DNA of 64,000 nt, from positions 1-64,000 of the forward strand of contig VGGK01000007.1 of the NCBI GenBank assembly GCA_016868665.1, read 5' to 3'. The stretch comes from Chlorobiota bacterium. GTDB lineage: Bacteria > Bacteroidota > Chlorobiia > Chlorobiales > Chlorobiaceae. Shown piece by piece: positions 47,038-60,423 of the stretch. The stretch's first letter is position 1, and every line of letters starts with the position of its first letter. Below the pieces are notes generated by a model, which saw nothing but the letters and a program-made list of their open reading frames with translations, did not search any database and was not told the origin of the DNA. The position numbers and the translations under genes were made by a program.

Positions 47038-47061
47038 GGCGGACAGGAATGTCCGCCCTCC
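47038..47061 (+). repeat. REP-like hairpin, copy C
   Basis: GGCGGACA, loop GGAA, TGTCCGCC, then CTCC: a perfect 8-bp stem. It is inverted relative to copy B, 135 bp away, and similar to copy A at 5955-5982. Translated, it gives the GGQECPPS string seen in many genomes' spurious ORFs. Confidence 0.6.
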
Positions 47062-47085
47062 TTTGGAATTCGAACCCATACGATC

Positions 47086-47153
47086 GGGTTCTCATCCCGC
47101 CCTGAAAGCAAAAACCCCGCTTTCGCGGGGTTTGCTGCGGAGAGGGTGGGATT
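47086..47153. repeat. 68-bp direct repeat, left copy
   Basis: Exact copy of 47244-47311, offset by 158 bp. It includes a GC-rich hairpin (AACCCCGC, TTTC, GCGGGGTT) and 16 nt identical to the 3' end of tRNA-Ser (47138-47153). Similarity, less exact, extends left to 47069. Confidence 0.85.
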
Positions 47154-47243
47154 GATTCGGGCCTGTCGGCCCTCACCCCTTCGGGGCGGACTCGCATTCG
47201 CTCGCCGTCGAAACGGCGTTGCCGTTTTCGAACCCAAGAGATT

Positions 47244-47382
<139 letters not shown>

Positions 47383-47541
47383 GTGTGCTGTCGAAAGATC
47401 ATGACCGCGACGACGTGGATTTGACATCGGAGTCCTGAAGGGTCAGAATATAATAAAAATAACAAAAACCCATCGTTTTGTCGGTTGAAAAACCGGGCGG
47501 ACTGTTGAGCCTGGCCTGTCTGTCGGAAGCGATCCTGAACG

Positions 47542-47570
47542 AAAAAAGCCCCGGTCGATACCGGGGCTTT
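47542..47570 (-). terminator. Terminator of tRNA-Gly
   Basis: An 11-bp perfect stem (47545-47555 with 47560-47570) and CGAT loop. On the minus strand it ends in TTTTTT, directly downstream of tRNA-Gly. Confidence 0.85.
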
Positions 47571-47579
47571 CTGTTTTCC

Positions 47580-47654
<75 letters not shown>

Positions 47655-47816
47655 ATCTGAAAGAGTGGGCTAATTATAGGGATTTTTTTTTTTTCGTGCA
47701 ACAGGAAAAAAAGCAAAGCCGGATTTTCTTGTTTTTTTATTCCTGTAACCCTTATCGTCACTGTTGTTTCAGTTCGTAACACATACACAAGTCAATCGCC
47801 TGCGCGATGCGGGCGC

Positions 47817-49016
<1,200 letters not shown>

Positions 49017-49140
49017 GGAGCAGCAGCGAAAATTTACTGAAATGAGTCGGGTGCAAAAGGTCCCGGAAGCATCAAGCGCAGAAAAGGCGACGCTTAGGCA
49101 ACAATAAAATTAATATATTGAAACTTTTCGAGAGATACCT

Positions 49141-49185
49141 ATGAAAGATACCCTTGTTCATCCGATCCGGAGAGTAGGCCAGTGA
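49141..49185 (+). CDS. Possible 14-codon upstream minicistron of lptD
   Basis: An ATG at 49141 opens [14 protein letters not shown] and ends in a TGA that overlaps the lptD GTG start as GTGA. If translated it would couple ribosome arrival to lptD. No conservation could be tested, so it may be chance. Confidence 0.25.
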   Translation: MKDTLVHPIRRVGQ

Positions 49186-51827
49186 CTGTCGGCAGGCATG
49201 TCATGCTGCTTGCGGCGGTTCTTGCGATGCATTTGCCGTACGGTGCTGCCGCTGCTGCTGAAACCGACGTTGTTTCCGGCAGCCATCTGCCGTCGTCGGC
49301 CGGAGCCCGTGAAAGCATCACCGCATTTTCCGCCAGGGATTCCCTCATCTACCATTTCGGTGCGAAATCCATGGAACTGCGGGGCAAAGCGCGAATCGAA
49401 CGCGATTCCACTACCGTCAGCGCTCCGAAAATAACGGTGGACTTCGGCAGTTCGACCATTCATGCATACGGAAGCGGAGCAGAAGCTCAGGGGAAGGCCG
49501 AACCTGCGGTATTCAGCAACCGGGAGGGCAGTTTCAATGCCGACAGGATCACCTATGCCTTCTCCTCGGGCAGCGGCGAAACCACCAACCTCACATCGAG
49601 TTCGTCCGGTGTTATTTTCGGCGGACAGCAGGTGAGCCGGCTTGAAAACGGCGAGCTTGTCATCCGCGACGGTACCTTCACCACCTGCGACGACCCTGAA
49701 CCGCATTACTGGATATCGTCGGACTACATGAAAATCATTCCCGGCAGCAGGATCATCGCAAAGCCCTTCATCATGTACATCCGGCCGGAAATCTTTTCGA
49801 AACGGCTGCCGGCCATTCCCATACTGCCCCTTCCGTTCATGGTTTTTCCGCTGCATGAAGGTCGTTCTTCCGGGGTGCTTATTCCCCGCCTGGGCCACGA
49901 CGGCGACCGGGGCTACTCGTTTTCGGATCTCGGTTACTACTGGGCCATCAGCGATTACACTGACCTGCGCATCGAAGGCGACATCGCATTCAACGGAAGC
50001 TGGAGGCTTGCCGAGCGGTTCCGTTACAACAGCCGGTACAACTTCACAGGCATGCTCGAAGGCGAATACGAACGATACTTCAAGGGCGACTCCGGCGACC
50101 CGGATTTCGAGGAGTTCAACAGCTGGAGCTTTCGCTTCGAACATCACCAGGATTTCGATCCATCCTCCTCCCTCGACGCGCGGCTTCGGTTCCAGGGCGG
50201 AGACCGCAGTTACGATCTCGACGCCATCGACAGCGGAACGGTCGTCAACGAGCAGGCCGAATCCTACGCATCATACGCAAAGACTTTCGATGACGAGAAC
50301 AGCATAGCCCTTATCAGTTATCAGCGAACCGACGACCTGAGAAGCAGCGATGAAAGTCAGCTCGCTGTCGCCGCTTTCCACCAGAACCGCTTCTATCCGT
50401 TCCGTTCCGGCAGACTCGGCAGCCTTGACGACTGGCGGGACCGGCTCTCCATAACCTCGGGAGGTTCGCTTCGGGCGCTCTACTCTTCCAGTGCCGGCAG
50501 CGAGTTATGGGATTATCGTGCCGACGGAGCTATTGAAGCGGGTTATTTCAAGGAATATTCCCCGGGCAGCAAGGCGCTTTTCACCCAGGGCATCACCCTT
50601 CAGGGCAGGTTCCTCGAGGACGAAACCTATGGCGACGACCGCTACGGCATGAGGCTGCAGCTGCCCTTCCGCGTGCAATCGACGCTCTTCAGCCATTTCA
50701 ACGTCAACGCCGGCATCTCTTTCAGCCGCTACCTTGTCGGAAACGACATCCTCAGATACTACGACGGCTCGAACGTCGTTACCGACGAGCGAACCGGCAC
50801 CGAAGGATTTTCGACCTGGCATATCGGCGCCGAAGTATCCACGCGGCTCTATGCGGCAATGGAAACGCCTTTTCTTGAAAGGCTCACCGGCCTCAAAGCC
50901 CTGCGCCATACGCTCATTCCTGCCCTGTCCTGGACCTGGAACCCCGATTTTACCGGTACCGCTTTCGATTATTACTCCACCGTGTTCAACGGAAGCGGCT
51001 ACGATCGGTACAACCGCTTCGAACATTCGGTCTACGCCGATATACCCGAAGGACAGAATACCGTCGGACTGACCCTGAAAAACCTCTTTCACGGCAGACT
51101 GAGCTCTCCGGAGGGCATCGGCGATCGTACCCTGCACCTCTTCACGCTCTCCGCCTCGACCGCCTATAACTTCTCCGCCGGAGAATGCCCCTGGAACCCT
51201 CTGCTGGTGACGGCGTCGAGCAGCGCGCTCTTTCCGAATTTTCTCATGAGCGCCGGCGCGCTCTATGACTTTTACGACTACGATCCTCTGACGGGCGACC
51301 GGGTGGACCGATTTGCGGCTGAAGACGGAGGGGGATTGCTTCGGTTCGTGAAAGGGTATTTCAACATGAGCATGAACCTCGAAGGCCGCAGCCGCAACGG
51401 CCTTTCGGGGCGTCCCGAGGCGATGCGCGCCGAACAGGCCATATTCCGCGAACGGTTCGATGCCGGCGACTTCAGCGATATCGACTTTGCCCTTCCATGG
51501 CGTCTGCGCATGTCGCTCTACCTGCTCTCCGACAGAACCGATCCCCTCAAAGAGGCCGAAACGACCACGCTGCTCAACATGTCGGCAAAAGTCGCCCTGT
51601 CGAAAAACTGGCAGGTCGGCATCAATACCGGCTACGATATCCAGCGAAACGAGTTCGTTTTTCCGATGCTCCAGCTCTACCGCGACCTGCACTGCTGGCA
51701 GATGGGTTTCCAGTGGGTGCCCTCCGGCGAGTTCAACAGCTACTACTTCCAGATTGGCCTGAAAGCGCCTCAACTCGACGACATCCGGTTCAGGACCGGC
51801 GGCAGGACGAGAGGCTACACCGATTAG
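49182..51827 (+). CDS. lptD: LptD-like LPS-assembly outer membrane protein
   Basis: 881 residues from a GTG, with an alternative ATG at 49203. A signal peptide ([20 protein letters not shown]) is followed by an OstA/LptA-like beta-jellyroll (about 40-190: [29 protein letters not shown]). The long C-terminal beta-barrel is rich in aromatic alternating strands. The segment [14 protein letters not shown] is a typical LptD junction. It would insert lipopolysaccharide into the outer leaflet with LptE. This matches the lipid A genes elsewhere in the window. Confidence 0.88.
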   Translation: MTVGRHVMLLAAVLAMHLPYGAAAAAETDVVSGSHLPSSAGARESITAFSARDSLIYHFGAKSMELRGKARIERDSTTVSAPKITVDFGSSTIHAYGSGAEAQGKAEPAVFSNREGSFNADRITYAFSSGSGETTNLTSSSSGVIFGGQQVSRLENGELVIRDGTFTTCDDPEPHYWISSDYMKIIPGSRIIAKPFIMYIRPEIFSKRLPAIPILPLPFMVFPLHEGRSSGVLIPRLGHDGDRGYSFSDLGYYWAISDYTDLRIEGDIAFNGSWRLAERFRYNSRYNFTGMLEGEYERYFKGDSGDPDFEEFNSWSFRFEHHQDFDPSSSLDARLRFQGGDRSYDLDAIDSGTVVNEQAESYASYAKTFDDENSIALISYQRTDDLRSSDESQLAVAAFHQNRFYPFRSGRLGSLDDWRDRLSITSGGSLRALYSSSAGSELWDYRADGAIEAGYFKEYSPGSKALFTQGITLQGRFLEDETYGDDRYGMRLQLPFRVQSTLFSHFNVNAGISFSRYLVGNDILRYYDGSNVVTDERTGTEGFSTWHIGAEVSTRLYAAMETPFLERLTGLKALRHTLIPALSWTWNPDFTGTAFDYYSTVFNGSGYDRYNRFEHSVYADIPEGQNTVGLTLKNLFHGRLSSPEGIGDRTLHLFTLSASTAYNFSAGECPWNPLLVTASSSALFPNFLMSAGALYDFYDYDPLTGDRVDRFAAEDGGGLLRFVKGYFNMSMNLEGRSRNGLSGRPEAMRAEQAIFRERFDAGDFSDIDFALPWRLRMSLYLLSDRTDPLKEAETTTLLNMSAKVALSKNWQVGINTGYDIQRNEFVFPMLQLYRDLHCWQMGFQWVPSGEFNSYYFQIGLKAPQLDDIRFRTGGRTRGYTD

Positions 51828-52705
51828 TTTTCGAGGGAATCAAGAATGCTTCCGAGCCGTTCGTTGAAAGCCTCGGAGGCATCGTGGTGGATGCAATGCG
51901 CAGCTTTTGGAATGATGAACGCCCCCGCCTGCGGCAGCAGCTGCTGGAACTCGGGAATGATTCTGTGCGGAGGAAGCGCGCTGTCCTCCGCTCCCCAGAC
52001 AAGGAAAGCCTGACCTTCATAGCGGCAGGGTTTCGTAAGGTGATCGAGCGTGAAATCCTGCGGACGCCGCGAAGGAGAGAGATACGACCAGACGGCCCCT
52101 TTATCCTGCAGAGGTCTGGCGAACTGGTTGATCAGCTTCAGATCCACCTTGTTCTGATTGTAGTAAGTCGGAACCAGACTCTGGCTGACGCCGACCGGAT
52201 TTGCGAAAGCCGTAAAAAGCACCTCCCCGATCATCGGCGAACCGACAAGCCCGAAAAAAACCTTTGCCATGCCGTCCATGCTGTCGCCATATAATCCCGA
52301 CGGGTTTGCAAGCACCAGCGCGCGAACCTTTTCGGGACGGAGGTGAGCGTAATAAATGCTGCCCGCGCCGCCCATCGAATGGCCAACAAGAATCACGTCG
52401 TCGAGCTTTTTCAGATGCAGGAACGCTTCGATCTGCGCGGCAAAAAGCTCCAGGCTGTAACGGACGTTGGGTTTCTGCGATTTGCCGAATCCGATGAGGT
52501 CCATGGCATAGATTCTGCGGCTTCCTGCGAACCGGGGAATATTCTCCTTCCAGTGTTCGATCATCGCCCCGTATCCATGGAGGAACAGAAGCGGCGGTTT
52601 ATCGTTCTGTTCGTTGCAGCCATACTCATGGTACCGGATTTTCGCTTCGTGTTCGGCAGAAAGCTGCCAGAGGAAATACTGATCTTTCACTGATGAGTGG
52701 GTCAT
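51824..52705 (-). CDS. Alpha/beta-fold hydrolase
   Basis: 293 residues. The oxyanion region [14 protein letters not shown], the nucleophile elbow [10 protein letters not shown], the acid in [12 protein letters not shown] and the histidine in [10 protein letters not shown] form a complete catalytic triad. The cap region is long. It resembles the BchO/MhpC-type hydrolases, but the substrate cannot be named. Its stop overlaps the end of convergent lptD by 4 bp. Confidence 0.9.
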   Translation of the reverse strand: MTHSSVKDQYFLWQLSAEHEAKIRYHEYGCNEQNDKPPLLFLHGYGAMIEHWKENIPRFAGSRRIYAMDLIGFGKSQKPNVRYSLELFAAQIEAFLHLKKLDDVILVGHSMGGAGSIYYAHLRPEKVRALVLANPSGLYGDSMDGMAKVFFGLVGSPMIGEVLFTAFANPVGVSQSLVPTYYNQNKVDLKLINQFARPLQDKGAVWSYLSPSRRPQDFTLDHLTKPCRYEGQAFLVWGAEDSALPPHRIIPEFQQLLPQAGAFIIPKAAHCIHHDASEAFNERLGSILDSLEN

Positions 52706-52895
52706 GATCGGAAGCCGTATAGTATGTTAAGCCATAAGCGATCGGGCCGTTGCCATGCTGCTCGTCGACAGGCAACGAAGATGCCTTTCTGAAAAGAATG
52801 CATAAAAATATACGATGCGTAAAACTAATTGCAATCCGCAGTGTTTTATTACCAGTTGGTTAGTATGCGCACTTTAAGAATTATTGTACTTTATT

Positions 52896-53327
52896 ATGCT
52901 TCAGGTTTCAAGAAAATTCGAATACGGACTGCATGCGGTCACCTATCTTGCTACAAAAGGATCGGGTCGGGTAGTAACCGTAAAGGAGATGGCGGACCTC
53001 ATAGGTTTTTCCCCGGAGTTTCTTTCGAAAGCGATGCAATGCCTGAAAAAAGCCGGAATCGTCGCCTCGGTGCAGGGAGTGAAGGGCGGATACCGTCTGG
53101 GGATGCCGCCGGAGGAAATTACCGTAGCCCGGATAGGCGTGGCCATCGAAGGCAATCCGCACCTCACCCGATGCGTTATAAAACCCGATAGCTGCGAAAT
53201 TGCCGGGCATTGCAACTATCGCGGTTATATGCGCAATCTTCAGAACCGCATTCAGGATCTCATGGCATCGACCACCATCGCCGATCTGATCCGGGAGTAT
53301 GAACCATCAATACCGGTTTCGCAATAA
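52896..53327 (+). CDS. Rrf2-family transcriptional regulator, likely Fe-S sensing
   Basis: 143 residues from ATG 52896. The winged helix opens VSRKFEYGLHAVTYLA and has the recognition part IGFSPEFLSKAMQCLKKAGI with the family's GVKGGYRL wing. Three cysteines at 93, 100 and 106 follow the C-x6-C-x5-C spacing close to IscR's cluster ligands, so a [2Fe-2S] cluster is plausible. It could sense iron-sulfur status, redox or nitric oxide. It is encoded 90 bp upstream of the second uvrA. No isc or suf genes are nearby. Confidence 0.88.
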   Translation: MLQVSRKFEYGLHAVTYLATKGSGRVVTVKEMADLIGFSPEFLSKAMQCLKKAGIVASVQGVKGGYRLGMPPEEITVARIGVAIEGNPHLTRCVIKPDSCEIAGHCNYRGYMRNLQNRIQDLMASTTIADLIREYEPSIPVSQ

Positions 53328-53417
53328 AGCTCATGGCGACTCCGGTTCTCTCCGTTATTTACGTAAGGAGAGTCGTATATTCCCATTGTTCGAGTCAATG
53401 AAACCGCCAATACCATC

Positions 53418-56276
53418 ATGTCTGTTTCCGTGTCGCCGGATGTTCATTCCGGCGCTGCCGCGCTTCCCGATATCGTTCTCAGGGGTATACGCACCCATAA
53501 TCTGAAAAATATCACCGTCGCAATTCCGAGGAACCGCTTTGTTGTCCTGACCGGCGTCAGCGGTTCCGGCAAGTCGAGTCTCGCCTTCGATACACTCTAT
53601 GCCGAAGGGCATCGCCGGTATGTGGAGTCCCTCTCCGCCTATGTCCGCCAGTTTCTCGAACGGATGCCGCGCCCCGAAATCGAAATCGTCGAAGGCATCG
53701 CTCCTGCCATCGCCATCGAGCAGAAAACCATCCCGAAAAACCCCAGGTCGACGGTCGGCACCGTTTCGGAAATCTACGACTACCTTCGACTGCTCTATGC
53801 CCGCATCGGAAAAATCTACTCCCGCGACACCTCTGAACTGGTGCTCCGTCATACACCCGAAGATCTCAGCTGCCAGGCACGTTTTTTCGACGAAGGGACA
53901 AGGTTCCATGTGGGATTTCCTTTTCCCTGTCACAAGGACGCAGCCCTGCACGAATGTTCCGCAAAGGAAGAGATCGCCAGTCTTCTGAAAAAAGGTTTTT
54001 TCAGGATCGTTGAAGGTGACAGCGTGCTCGATCTCAACGAGGAGAAAGCCTGCCGTCATATCGGCGCAATGAGCCGCGACGAACTTTCCGGACTGCTTGT
54101 GCTTGTCGACCGATTCGTCGCCCGTCAGGACGATAAAACCTGCAGCCGCATCGAACAGGCCGCCGAAACCGCGTTCGGCGAATCCGGTGGTTATGCCGTG
54201 CTCAAAGTCGTCGGAGGCAGAACCTATCAGTTCAGCGACCGGCTGGAGCTGAACGGCATCGAGTATCAGGAACCCTCGCCGCAGCTCTTCGCTTTCAACT
54301 CTCCGATAGGCGCCTGCACCATGTGCCAGGGATTCGGGCGCATCGCCGGCATTGACGAGGACGCCGTCGTCCCCGACAAATCCCTCAGCATTGCCGAAGG
54401 AGCCATAGTCTGCTGGAACTCCGAGAAATACCGCTGGAACTGGAAGCGGCTCATGAAGGTGGCCGGAAAAGTCGGCATTCCGGTCGACGAACCCTACGAA
54501 AAGCTTTCCCATCTCCACAAGGAGATGATCTGGAAAGGTATAGCCGGACAGGAGGAGAGCTACGATGGCATCTGGCCGTTCTTTGCGGAAATCGAAAAGG
54601 ACGCCGGCTACAAGATGCACTACCGTGTATTCCTGAGCCGCTATCGCGGCTACGCAACCTGCCCGGAGTGCGAGGGGAGCCGTCTGAATGCGGATGCCCG
54701 GCTGGTAAGGATTTCCGGCCGCAATATCGGCGAAGTGACTCGTATGAACATCGGCGAGGCCTATGAATTCTTCACCTCGCTCGATATTTCCACCTTCGAC
54801 CGCAAGGTCGCCGAAACCGTGCTCGAGGAGATCCTCAAACGGCTCACCTATCTGCTCGAAGTAGGCCTGAACTATCTTTCGCTCGACCGTCTCACCCATA
54901 CGCTCAGCGGCGGCGAGTTCCAGCGCATCAACCTCTCCACCTCCATCGGTTCTCCGCTTGTCGGCGCGATATACATTCTCGACGAACCGAGCATTGGCCT
55001 TCACCAGAGTGATTCGGCAAGGCTTGTCCGGCTGCTCAGGAAACTCCGTGATCTCGGAAACACCGTAGTTGTCGTAGAGCACGACCGGGAGATCATCGAA
55101 GCCGCCGACGCGGTCATCGACCTCGGGCCAGGGGCAGGAAGGTTCGGCGGAGAGGTGGTATTCCAGGGCCCCATTGAAGATTTGACGGCTTCTGGCGCCT
55201 CGCTGACCGCCGACTATCTGACAGGAAGAAAAACCATACCCGTACCCGCCCGGCGCAGGGAACCCGATTTTTCGAAAGCCATCGAAATACGGGGCGCGAT
55301 GCAGAACAACCTGAAAAACATCGACGTACGCTTTCCTCTCGGCGTCATGACGTGCGTAACCGGCGTGAGCGGTTCCGGAAAATCGACCCTCGTCAACGAC
55401 ATTCTTAAAAACGCCATTCTGCGAGAAAAGGAAGGAGGCATCGACAAGGTCGGCACCCACCGCTCCATAGCCGGAGCCGGGCTTATCGACCGTGTGGAAC
55501 ATGTCGACCAGTCTCCCATAGGGAGATCGAGCCGCAGCAATCCGGCGACTTATATGAAGATTTTCGACGACATCCGGGCCCTTTTCGCCCAGACCAGGGA
55601 TGCGAAGGCTCGCGGGTGGAAAGCGGGATACTTCTCCTTCAACATTCCCGGTGGACGTTGCGAAAGCTGCGCGGGAGAGGGGAGCGTGAAAATCGAGATG
55701 CAGTTTCTCGCCGATATCGAAGCGGTCTGCGAAGAGTGCAACGGACTCCGCTACAAACCCGAAACCCTTGCAATCAGATACAACGGTCTTTCCATCGCCG
55801 AAGTGCTCGATCTCACCGTCAGCGAAGCGATCGGGTTTTTCGGCGCCGAAAAGGCCGTCGCCCGCAAACTGCAGGTGCTCGACGAAGTCGGGCTTGGCTA
55901 TATCCGTCTCGGTCAGTCATCCAGCACGCTCTCCGGCGGCGAAGCACAGAGGCTCAAACTTGCAGGCTTCATCGCCCGCGCCGATGTCGAACATACGCTG
56001 TTTCTTTTCGACGAACCCACGACGGGGCTGCATTTCGACGATATCGGCAAACTGATCCGCTGTTTCGAAAAACTGCTCGATCAGCGCAACACCCTGGTCA
56101 TCATCGAACATAACCCCGACGTGATCAAGCAGGCCGACTGGGTTATCGATCTCGGTCCCGGCGCAGGCAACAAAGGTGGAGAACTGGTAGCCGAAGGCAC
56201 TCCCGAAACGATTTCCGGCGTTCCGGCATCGCTGACCGGCCGTCATCTGAAAGACTATCTCGCCGTCCAGGGCTGA
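53418..56276 (+). CDS. uvrA: UvrA-family excinuclease subunit, second paralogue
   Basis: 952 residues. Two ABC ATPase halves are present, with GVSGSGKSS and GVSGSGKST Walker A motifs and [18 protein letters not shown] signatures. Zinc cysteine pairs CTMCQGFG/CPECEGSRL and CESCAGEG/CEECNGLR are intact. It is as long as the first UvrA (8695-11562) but clearly diverged, for example in the damage-binding insert. It may be a specialised repair or resistance UvrA working with the same UvrB. It follows the Rrf2 regulator on the same strand. Confidence 0.95.
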   Translation: MSVSVSPDVHSGAAALPDIVLRGIRTHNLKNITVAIPRNRFVVLTGVSGSGKSSLAFDTLYAEGHRRYVESLSAYVRQFLERMPRPEIEIVEGIAPAIAIEQKTIPKNPRSTVGTVSEIYDYLRLLYARIGKIYSRDTSELVLRHTPEDLSCQARFFDEGTRFHVGFPFPCHKDAALHECSAKEEIASLLKKGFFRIVEGDSVLDLNEEKACRHIGAMSRDELSGLLVLVDRFVARQDDKTCSRIEQAAETAFGESGGYAVLKVVGGRTYQFSDRLELNGIEYQEPSPQLFAFNSPIGACTMCQGFGRIAGIDEDAVVPDKSLSIAEGAIVCWNSEKYRWNWKRLMKVAGKVGIPVDEPYEKLSHLHKEMIWKGIAGQEESYDGIWPFFAEIEKDAGYKMHYRVFLSRYRGYATCPECEGSRLNADARLVRISGRNIGEVTRMNIGEAYEFFTSLDISTFDRKVAETVLEEILKRLTYLLEVGLNYLSLDRLTHTLSGGEFQRINLSTSIGSPLVGAIYILDEPSIGLHQSDSARLVRLLRKLRDLGNTVVVVEHDREIIEAADAVIDLGPGAGRFGGEVVFQGPIEDLTASGASLTADYLTGRKTIPVPARRREPDFSKAIEIRGAMQNNLKNIDVRFPLGVMTCVTGVSGSGKSTLVNDILKNAILREKEGGIDKVGTHRSIAGAGLIDRVEHVDQSPIGRSSRSNPATYMKIFDDIRALFAQTRDAKARGWKAGYFSFNIPGGRCESCAGEGSVKIEMQFLADIEAVCEECNGLRYKPETLAIRYNGLSIAEVLDLTVSEAIGFFGAEKAVARKLQVLDEVGLGYIRLGQSSSTLSGGEAQRLKLAGFIARADVEHTLFLFDEPTTGLHFDDIGKLIRCFEKLLDQRNTLVIIEHNPDVIKQADWVIDLGPGAGNKGGELVAEGTPETISGVPASLTGRHLKDYLAVQG

Positions 56277-56289
56277 GCCCTTCCGAGCT

Positions 56290-56580
56290 TCAGGCGATGG
56301 GGTCGTCCTCGAGCGCTCCGCCGTGAAGCCGTATATGGGGATAGTGCGATCCGGAGGTTCTCTCCACCCATACGTTGCGGCCCTCCTTGCGGGCGGTTTC
56401 GTTCGCTCCCGCCGAAACCCGGTTTCCCGCGAGCGCAACGATCTCCGCAAGTATCGCGGCATGCCGCCGGTCATCGGAAGTTGCCGTGTCGTCGCGCATT
56501 TTCGAACGCAGGCTGGCGAGTTTTTCAACGGCAACCTTGCCTATCATATGATAATAATGCTTGTTGTCTTTAGGATCCAT
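56290..56580 (-). CDS. Small unrecognised protein, 96 aa
   Basis: From the ATG at 56578-56580 (MDPKDNKHYYHMIGKVAV). The product is charged, without signal peptide or membrane span. The N-terminal helix-rich half is followed by a basic tail (GRNVWVERTSGSHYPHIRL). I do not recognise the family. It is convergent with uvrA and divergent from groES. Confidence 0.65.
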   Translation of the reverse strand: MDPKDNKHYYHMIGKVAVEKLASLRSKMRDDTATSDDRRHAAILAEIVALAGNRVSAGANETARKEGRNVWVERTSGSHYPHIRLHGGALEDDPIA

Positions 56581-56678
56581 AAGATTCGTATGTAAAAAAG
56601 CGTCGCTGCTTTGGGGCGGTTTGGCAGGATGTTCTCCGCTTCGCAATTGCTGTTTCCACTTTCATGGTAGCAAAACTG

Positions 56679-56707
56679 TTTGGAGAGGAAAAATTTTTTT
56701 TTATACT
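56679..56707 (+). promoter_or_regulatory. Sigma-70-type promoter of groES-groEL
   Basis: TTTGGA (56679-56684), 17-bp spacer, TATACT (56702-56707). The CIRCE operator begins 11 bp downstream, a normal position for HrcA repression. Confidence 0.65.
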
Positions 56708-56718
56708 TAAGTGTTCTT

Positions 56719-56745
56719 TTAGCACTCAGCGCAGTCGAGTGCTAA
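56719..56745. promoter_or_regulatory. CIRCE operator (HrcA binding site)
   Basis: TTAGCACTC, 9 bp, GAGTGCTAA: a perfect match to the CIRCE consensus. The arms extend to 12 bp (56716-56748). It controls the groES-groEL transcript. hrcA itself is not in the window. Confidence 0.97.
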
Positions 56746-56813
56746 AAGATGGATGCCAATATTTTGCTGTCACAGCAGTAATCGATCTCTTAACGTAAAA
56801 CCAGGATAAGACA

Positions 56814-57101
56814 ATGAACCTGAAACCCTTAGCTGATCGGGTCATCGTGAAGCCGGCTCCGGCGGAAGAAAAAACCAAAGGCGGCCTTTTCATTCCCGAT
56901 ACCGGTAAAGAAAAACCGCAGTATGGCGAAGTTGTTGCCGTCGGCCCCGGCAAAGTTGCCGACAACGGCCAGGTGCTCGACATGCAGGTCGCCGTCGGTC
57001 AGAAAGTGCTCTATGGCAAATACTCCGGCACCGAAGTCAATGTCGAAGGCGAGGACTACCTGATCATGCGCGAGTCCGACATCTTTGCCATTCTCGGCTG
57101 A
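56814..57101 (+). CDS. groS: Co-chaperonin GroES
   Basis: 95-residue lid protein of the chaperonin. It starts [19 protein letters not shown], contains the mobile loop ([16 protein letters not shown]) and the YGKYSGTEV strand. It lies after the CIRCE and 52 bp before groEL. Confidence 0.98.
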   Translation: MNLKPLADRVIVKPAPAEEKTKGGLFIPDTGKEKPQYGEVVAVGPGKVADNGQVLDMQVAVGQKVLYGKYSGTEVNVEGEDYLIMRESDIFAILG

Positions 57102-57153
57102 TCCTGACAGGTAACAAACATTTATCAACCAATTCCAGAAGGAAAGCTTTACC

Positions 57154-58797
<1,644 letters not shown>

Positions 58798-58823
58798 TCC
58801 CCGCGATCGGCACATAACCCTTC

Positions 58824-58860
58824 AAAGCCATCCCGGAGACAATCCGGGATGGCTTTTTTT
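58824..58860 (+). terminator. Rho-independent terminator after groEL
   Basis: A 14-bp stem (58824-58837 with 58843-58856), a 5-nt GACAA loop and a run of seven T residues. Confidence 0.93.
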
Positions 58861-58937
58861 CTTTACTGCGGCGCGCAATGAAAACCAAAGAATTCCATAC
58901 CTTACAGAAATATTTCCGAACGGAATCCGCAGTAACA

Positions 58938-59618
58938 ATGAAAGTCGTACTCCTCGTCAGCGGAGGCATGGACAGTCTCGTGACCACGGCCATAACTGCC
59001 GCAGCAGGACTCGATCTTGCCGCCATGCATGTCAACTACGGACAACGGACATGGCAGCGTGAACTCGAATGCTTTCGCCTCATCTGCAGCCACTACGGCA
59101 TTGCCGAACGCCTTGAAATCGATGCAGGCTATCTTGCCGCAATAGGCGGTTCATCGCTGACCGACCTCGCCATGCCCGTAGGGGGTGCCGATCTGCAGGG
59201 CAGCTCTATTCCCACGAGCTACGTGCCGTTCCGCAATGCGGGGTTTCTTTCCATGGCCGTAAGCTGGGCGGAGGTCATCGGAGCCGAACGCATCTGCATC
59301 GGAGCGGTCGAAGAAGATTCGTCGGGCTATCCTGACTGCCGGCAGGTCTTCTACGATGCCTTCAACAAGGTCGTCGAGCTTGGCACCCGGCCCGAAACCC
59401 GCATTCTCATCCAGACGCCGCTGATCGCCATGCAGAAGAGCGAAATCGTTCTCAAAGGCATGGAACTTGACGCCCCGTTCGAATACAGCTGGTCGTGCTA
59501 CAAAAGCGAAGGAAAAGCCTGCGGCCTCTGCGACAGCTGCGCTCGCCGACTCCGCGCCTTCGAACTCACCGGCCTCCGCGACCCGATTGACTATGAAGAA
59601 AGGCCGAAGTATATTTAG
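58938..59618 (+). CDS. queC: 7-cyano-7-deazaguanine synthase
   Basis: 226 residues from ATG 58938; an upstream ATG at 58878 is in frame but adds 20 unusual residues. The PP-loop ATP motif is SGGMDS at residues 8-13. A C-terminal zinc site is visible as C-x8-C-x2-C-x2-C in [15 protein letters not shown]. It makes preQ0, the precursor of queuosine in tRNA. Other queuosine genes are not in the window. Confidence 0.93.
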   Translation: MKVVLLVSGGMDSLVTTAITAAAGLDLAAMHVNYGQRTWQRELECFRLICSHYGIAERLEIDAGYLAAIGGSSLTDLAMPVGGADLQGSSIPTSYVPFRNAGFLSMAVSWAEVIGAERICIGAVEEDSSGYPDCRQVFYDAFNKVVELGTRPETRILIQTPLIAMQKSEIVLKGMELDAPFEYSWSCYKSEGKACGLCDSCARRLRAFELTGLRDPIDYEERPKYI

Positions 59619-59719
59619 GAGTCAGGAGGTATGAGTCAGGAGACAGGAGACGGTTTTTTTTGTCTGCTGAGTCTATCTTGTTTACTGATACAATAAATTC
59701 TTTCATTAACCGGAAAACA

Positions 59720-60406
59720 ATGAAACCAGTCAAAGCGATGTCCCCTGGCAGTTCTGCCCTCGATGAGCGACTGAAACTGTCGTTCGGTCTGATGATCCTG
59801 ATATGGGTCACCGGGTTTGTCGGGCATTTCACCCCTTTTCAGGAATGGCCGGCACTTTTTCTTTATGTTGCCGGTGCCATCGCGCTGGTGCTCTACAGAG
59901 GAAAAACCCGCAACGAATGGAAAGACATGTACCTTGCCGGCGGCGATCTCCGAAAATCGCTCTTCTGGGGAGGTCTGGCCGGCGTCCTGCTTTTCACTAT
60001 GGACATCGTGAACACCGTGATGTACTACAGGAACGGGGGAGCGCCGATGGGCGAGATGCTCAACATTCTCGTTAACCGTTACATGCTGTTTCTCTTTCCC
60101 GTGCTGGTTCTGGCCGAGGAGTTCCTCTGGCGGGGCATCATGTTCTCGGCCATGATCGAAAAAGGATTCAACCGCCATCTGACGGTCTTTCTGACGGCCA
60201 TATTCTACGTCGTCAACCATTTCGCAGTCGCTCCGGTAGGCTTTTGGGAGCGGGGGCTGATGGCCATGATGGCCTTTCCCATCGGGATCCTTGGCGGGTA
60301 TCTGGTGCTCAGGACCCGCAACGTATGGGGCAGCGTGCTGGTGCACATGATCACCATGATCACCATGATCCTCGATATATACGTCATTCCGCAACTGATT
60401 TTCTGA
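59720..60406 (+). CDS. CPBP-family intramembrane metalloprotease
   Basis: 228 residues from ATG 59720. It has about seven hydrophobic spans. The glutamate pair and arginine motif EEFLWRG (E-E-x3-R) and the histidines in the later spans (FYVVNHFAV, VLVHMITM) form the usual CPBP/Abi active site. Members process prenylated or membrane proteins, or give bacteriocin immunity. The target is unknown. It lies 17 bp before trpA. Confidence 0.88.
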   Translation: MKPVKAMSPGSSALDERLKLSFGLMILIWVTGFVGHFTPFQEWPALFLYVAGAIALVLYRGKTRNEWKDMYLAGGDLRKSLFWGGLAGVLLFTMDIVNTVMYYRNGGAPMGEMLNILVNRYMLFLFPVLVLAEEFLWRGIMFSAMIEKGFNRHLTVFLTAIFYVVNHFAVAPVGFWERGLMAMMAFPIGILGGYLVLRTRNVWGSVLVHMITMITMILDIYVIPQLIF

Positions 60407-60423
60407 CCGTTCATATCATTGCC

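Noticed and set aside
53355-55502. A 715-codon open frame on the minus strand antisense to the second uvrA
   Set aside because: It lies fully opposite a clear UvrA gene, has no recognisable motifs and an odd composition. It is a shadow caused by G+C-rich codon bias.
59619-59652. Short tandem GTCAGGAG-type repeats after queC
   Set aside because: Only two to three units of 8-15 bp. Too short to call a functional element, although it may be a dispersed repeat.
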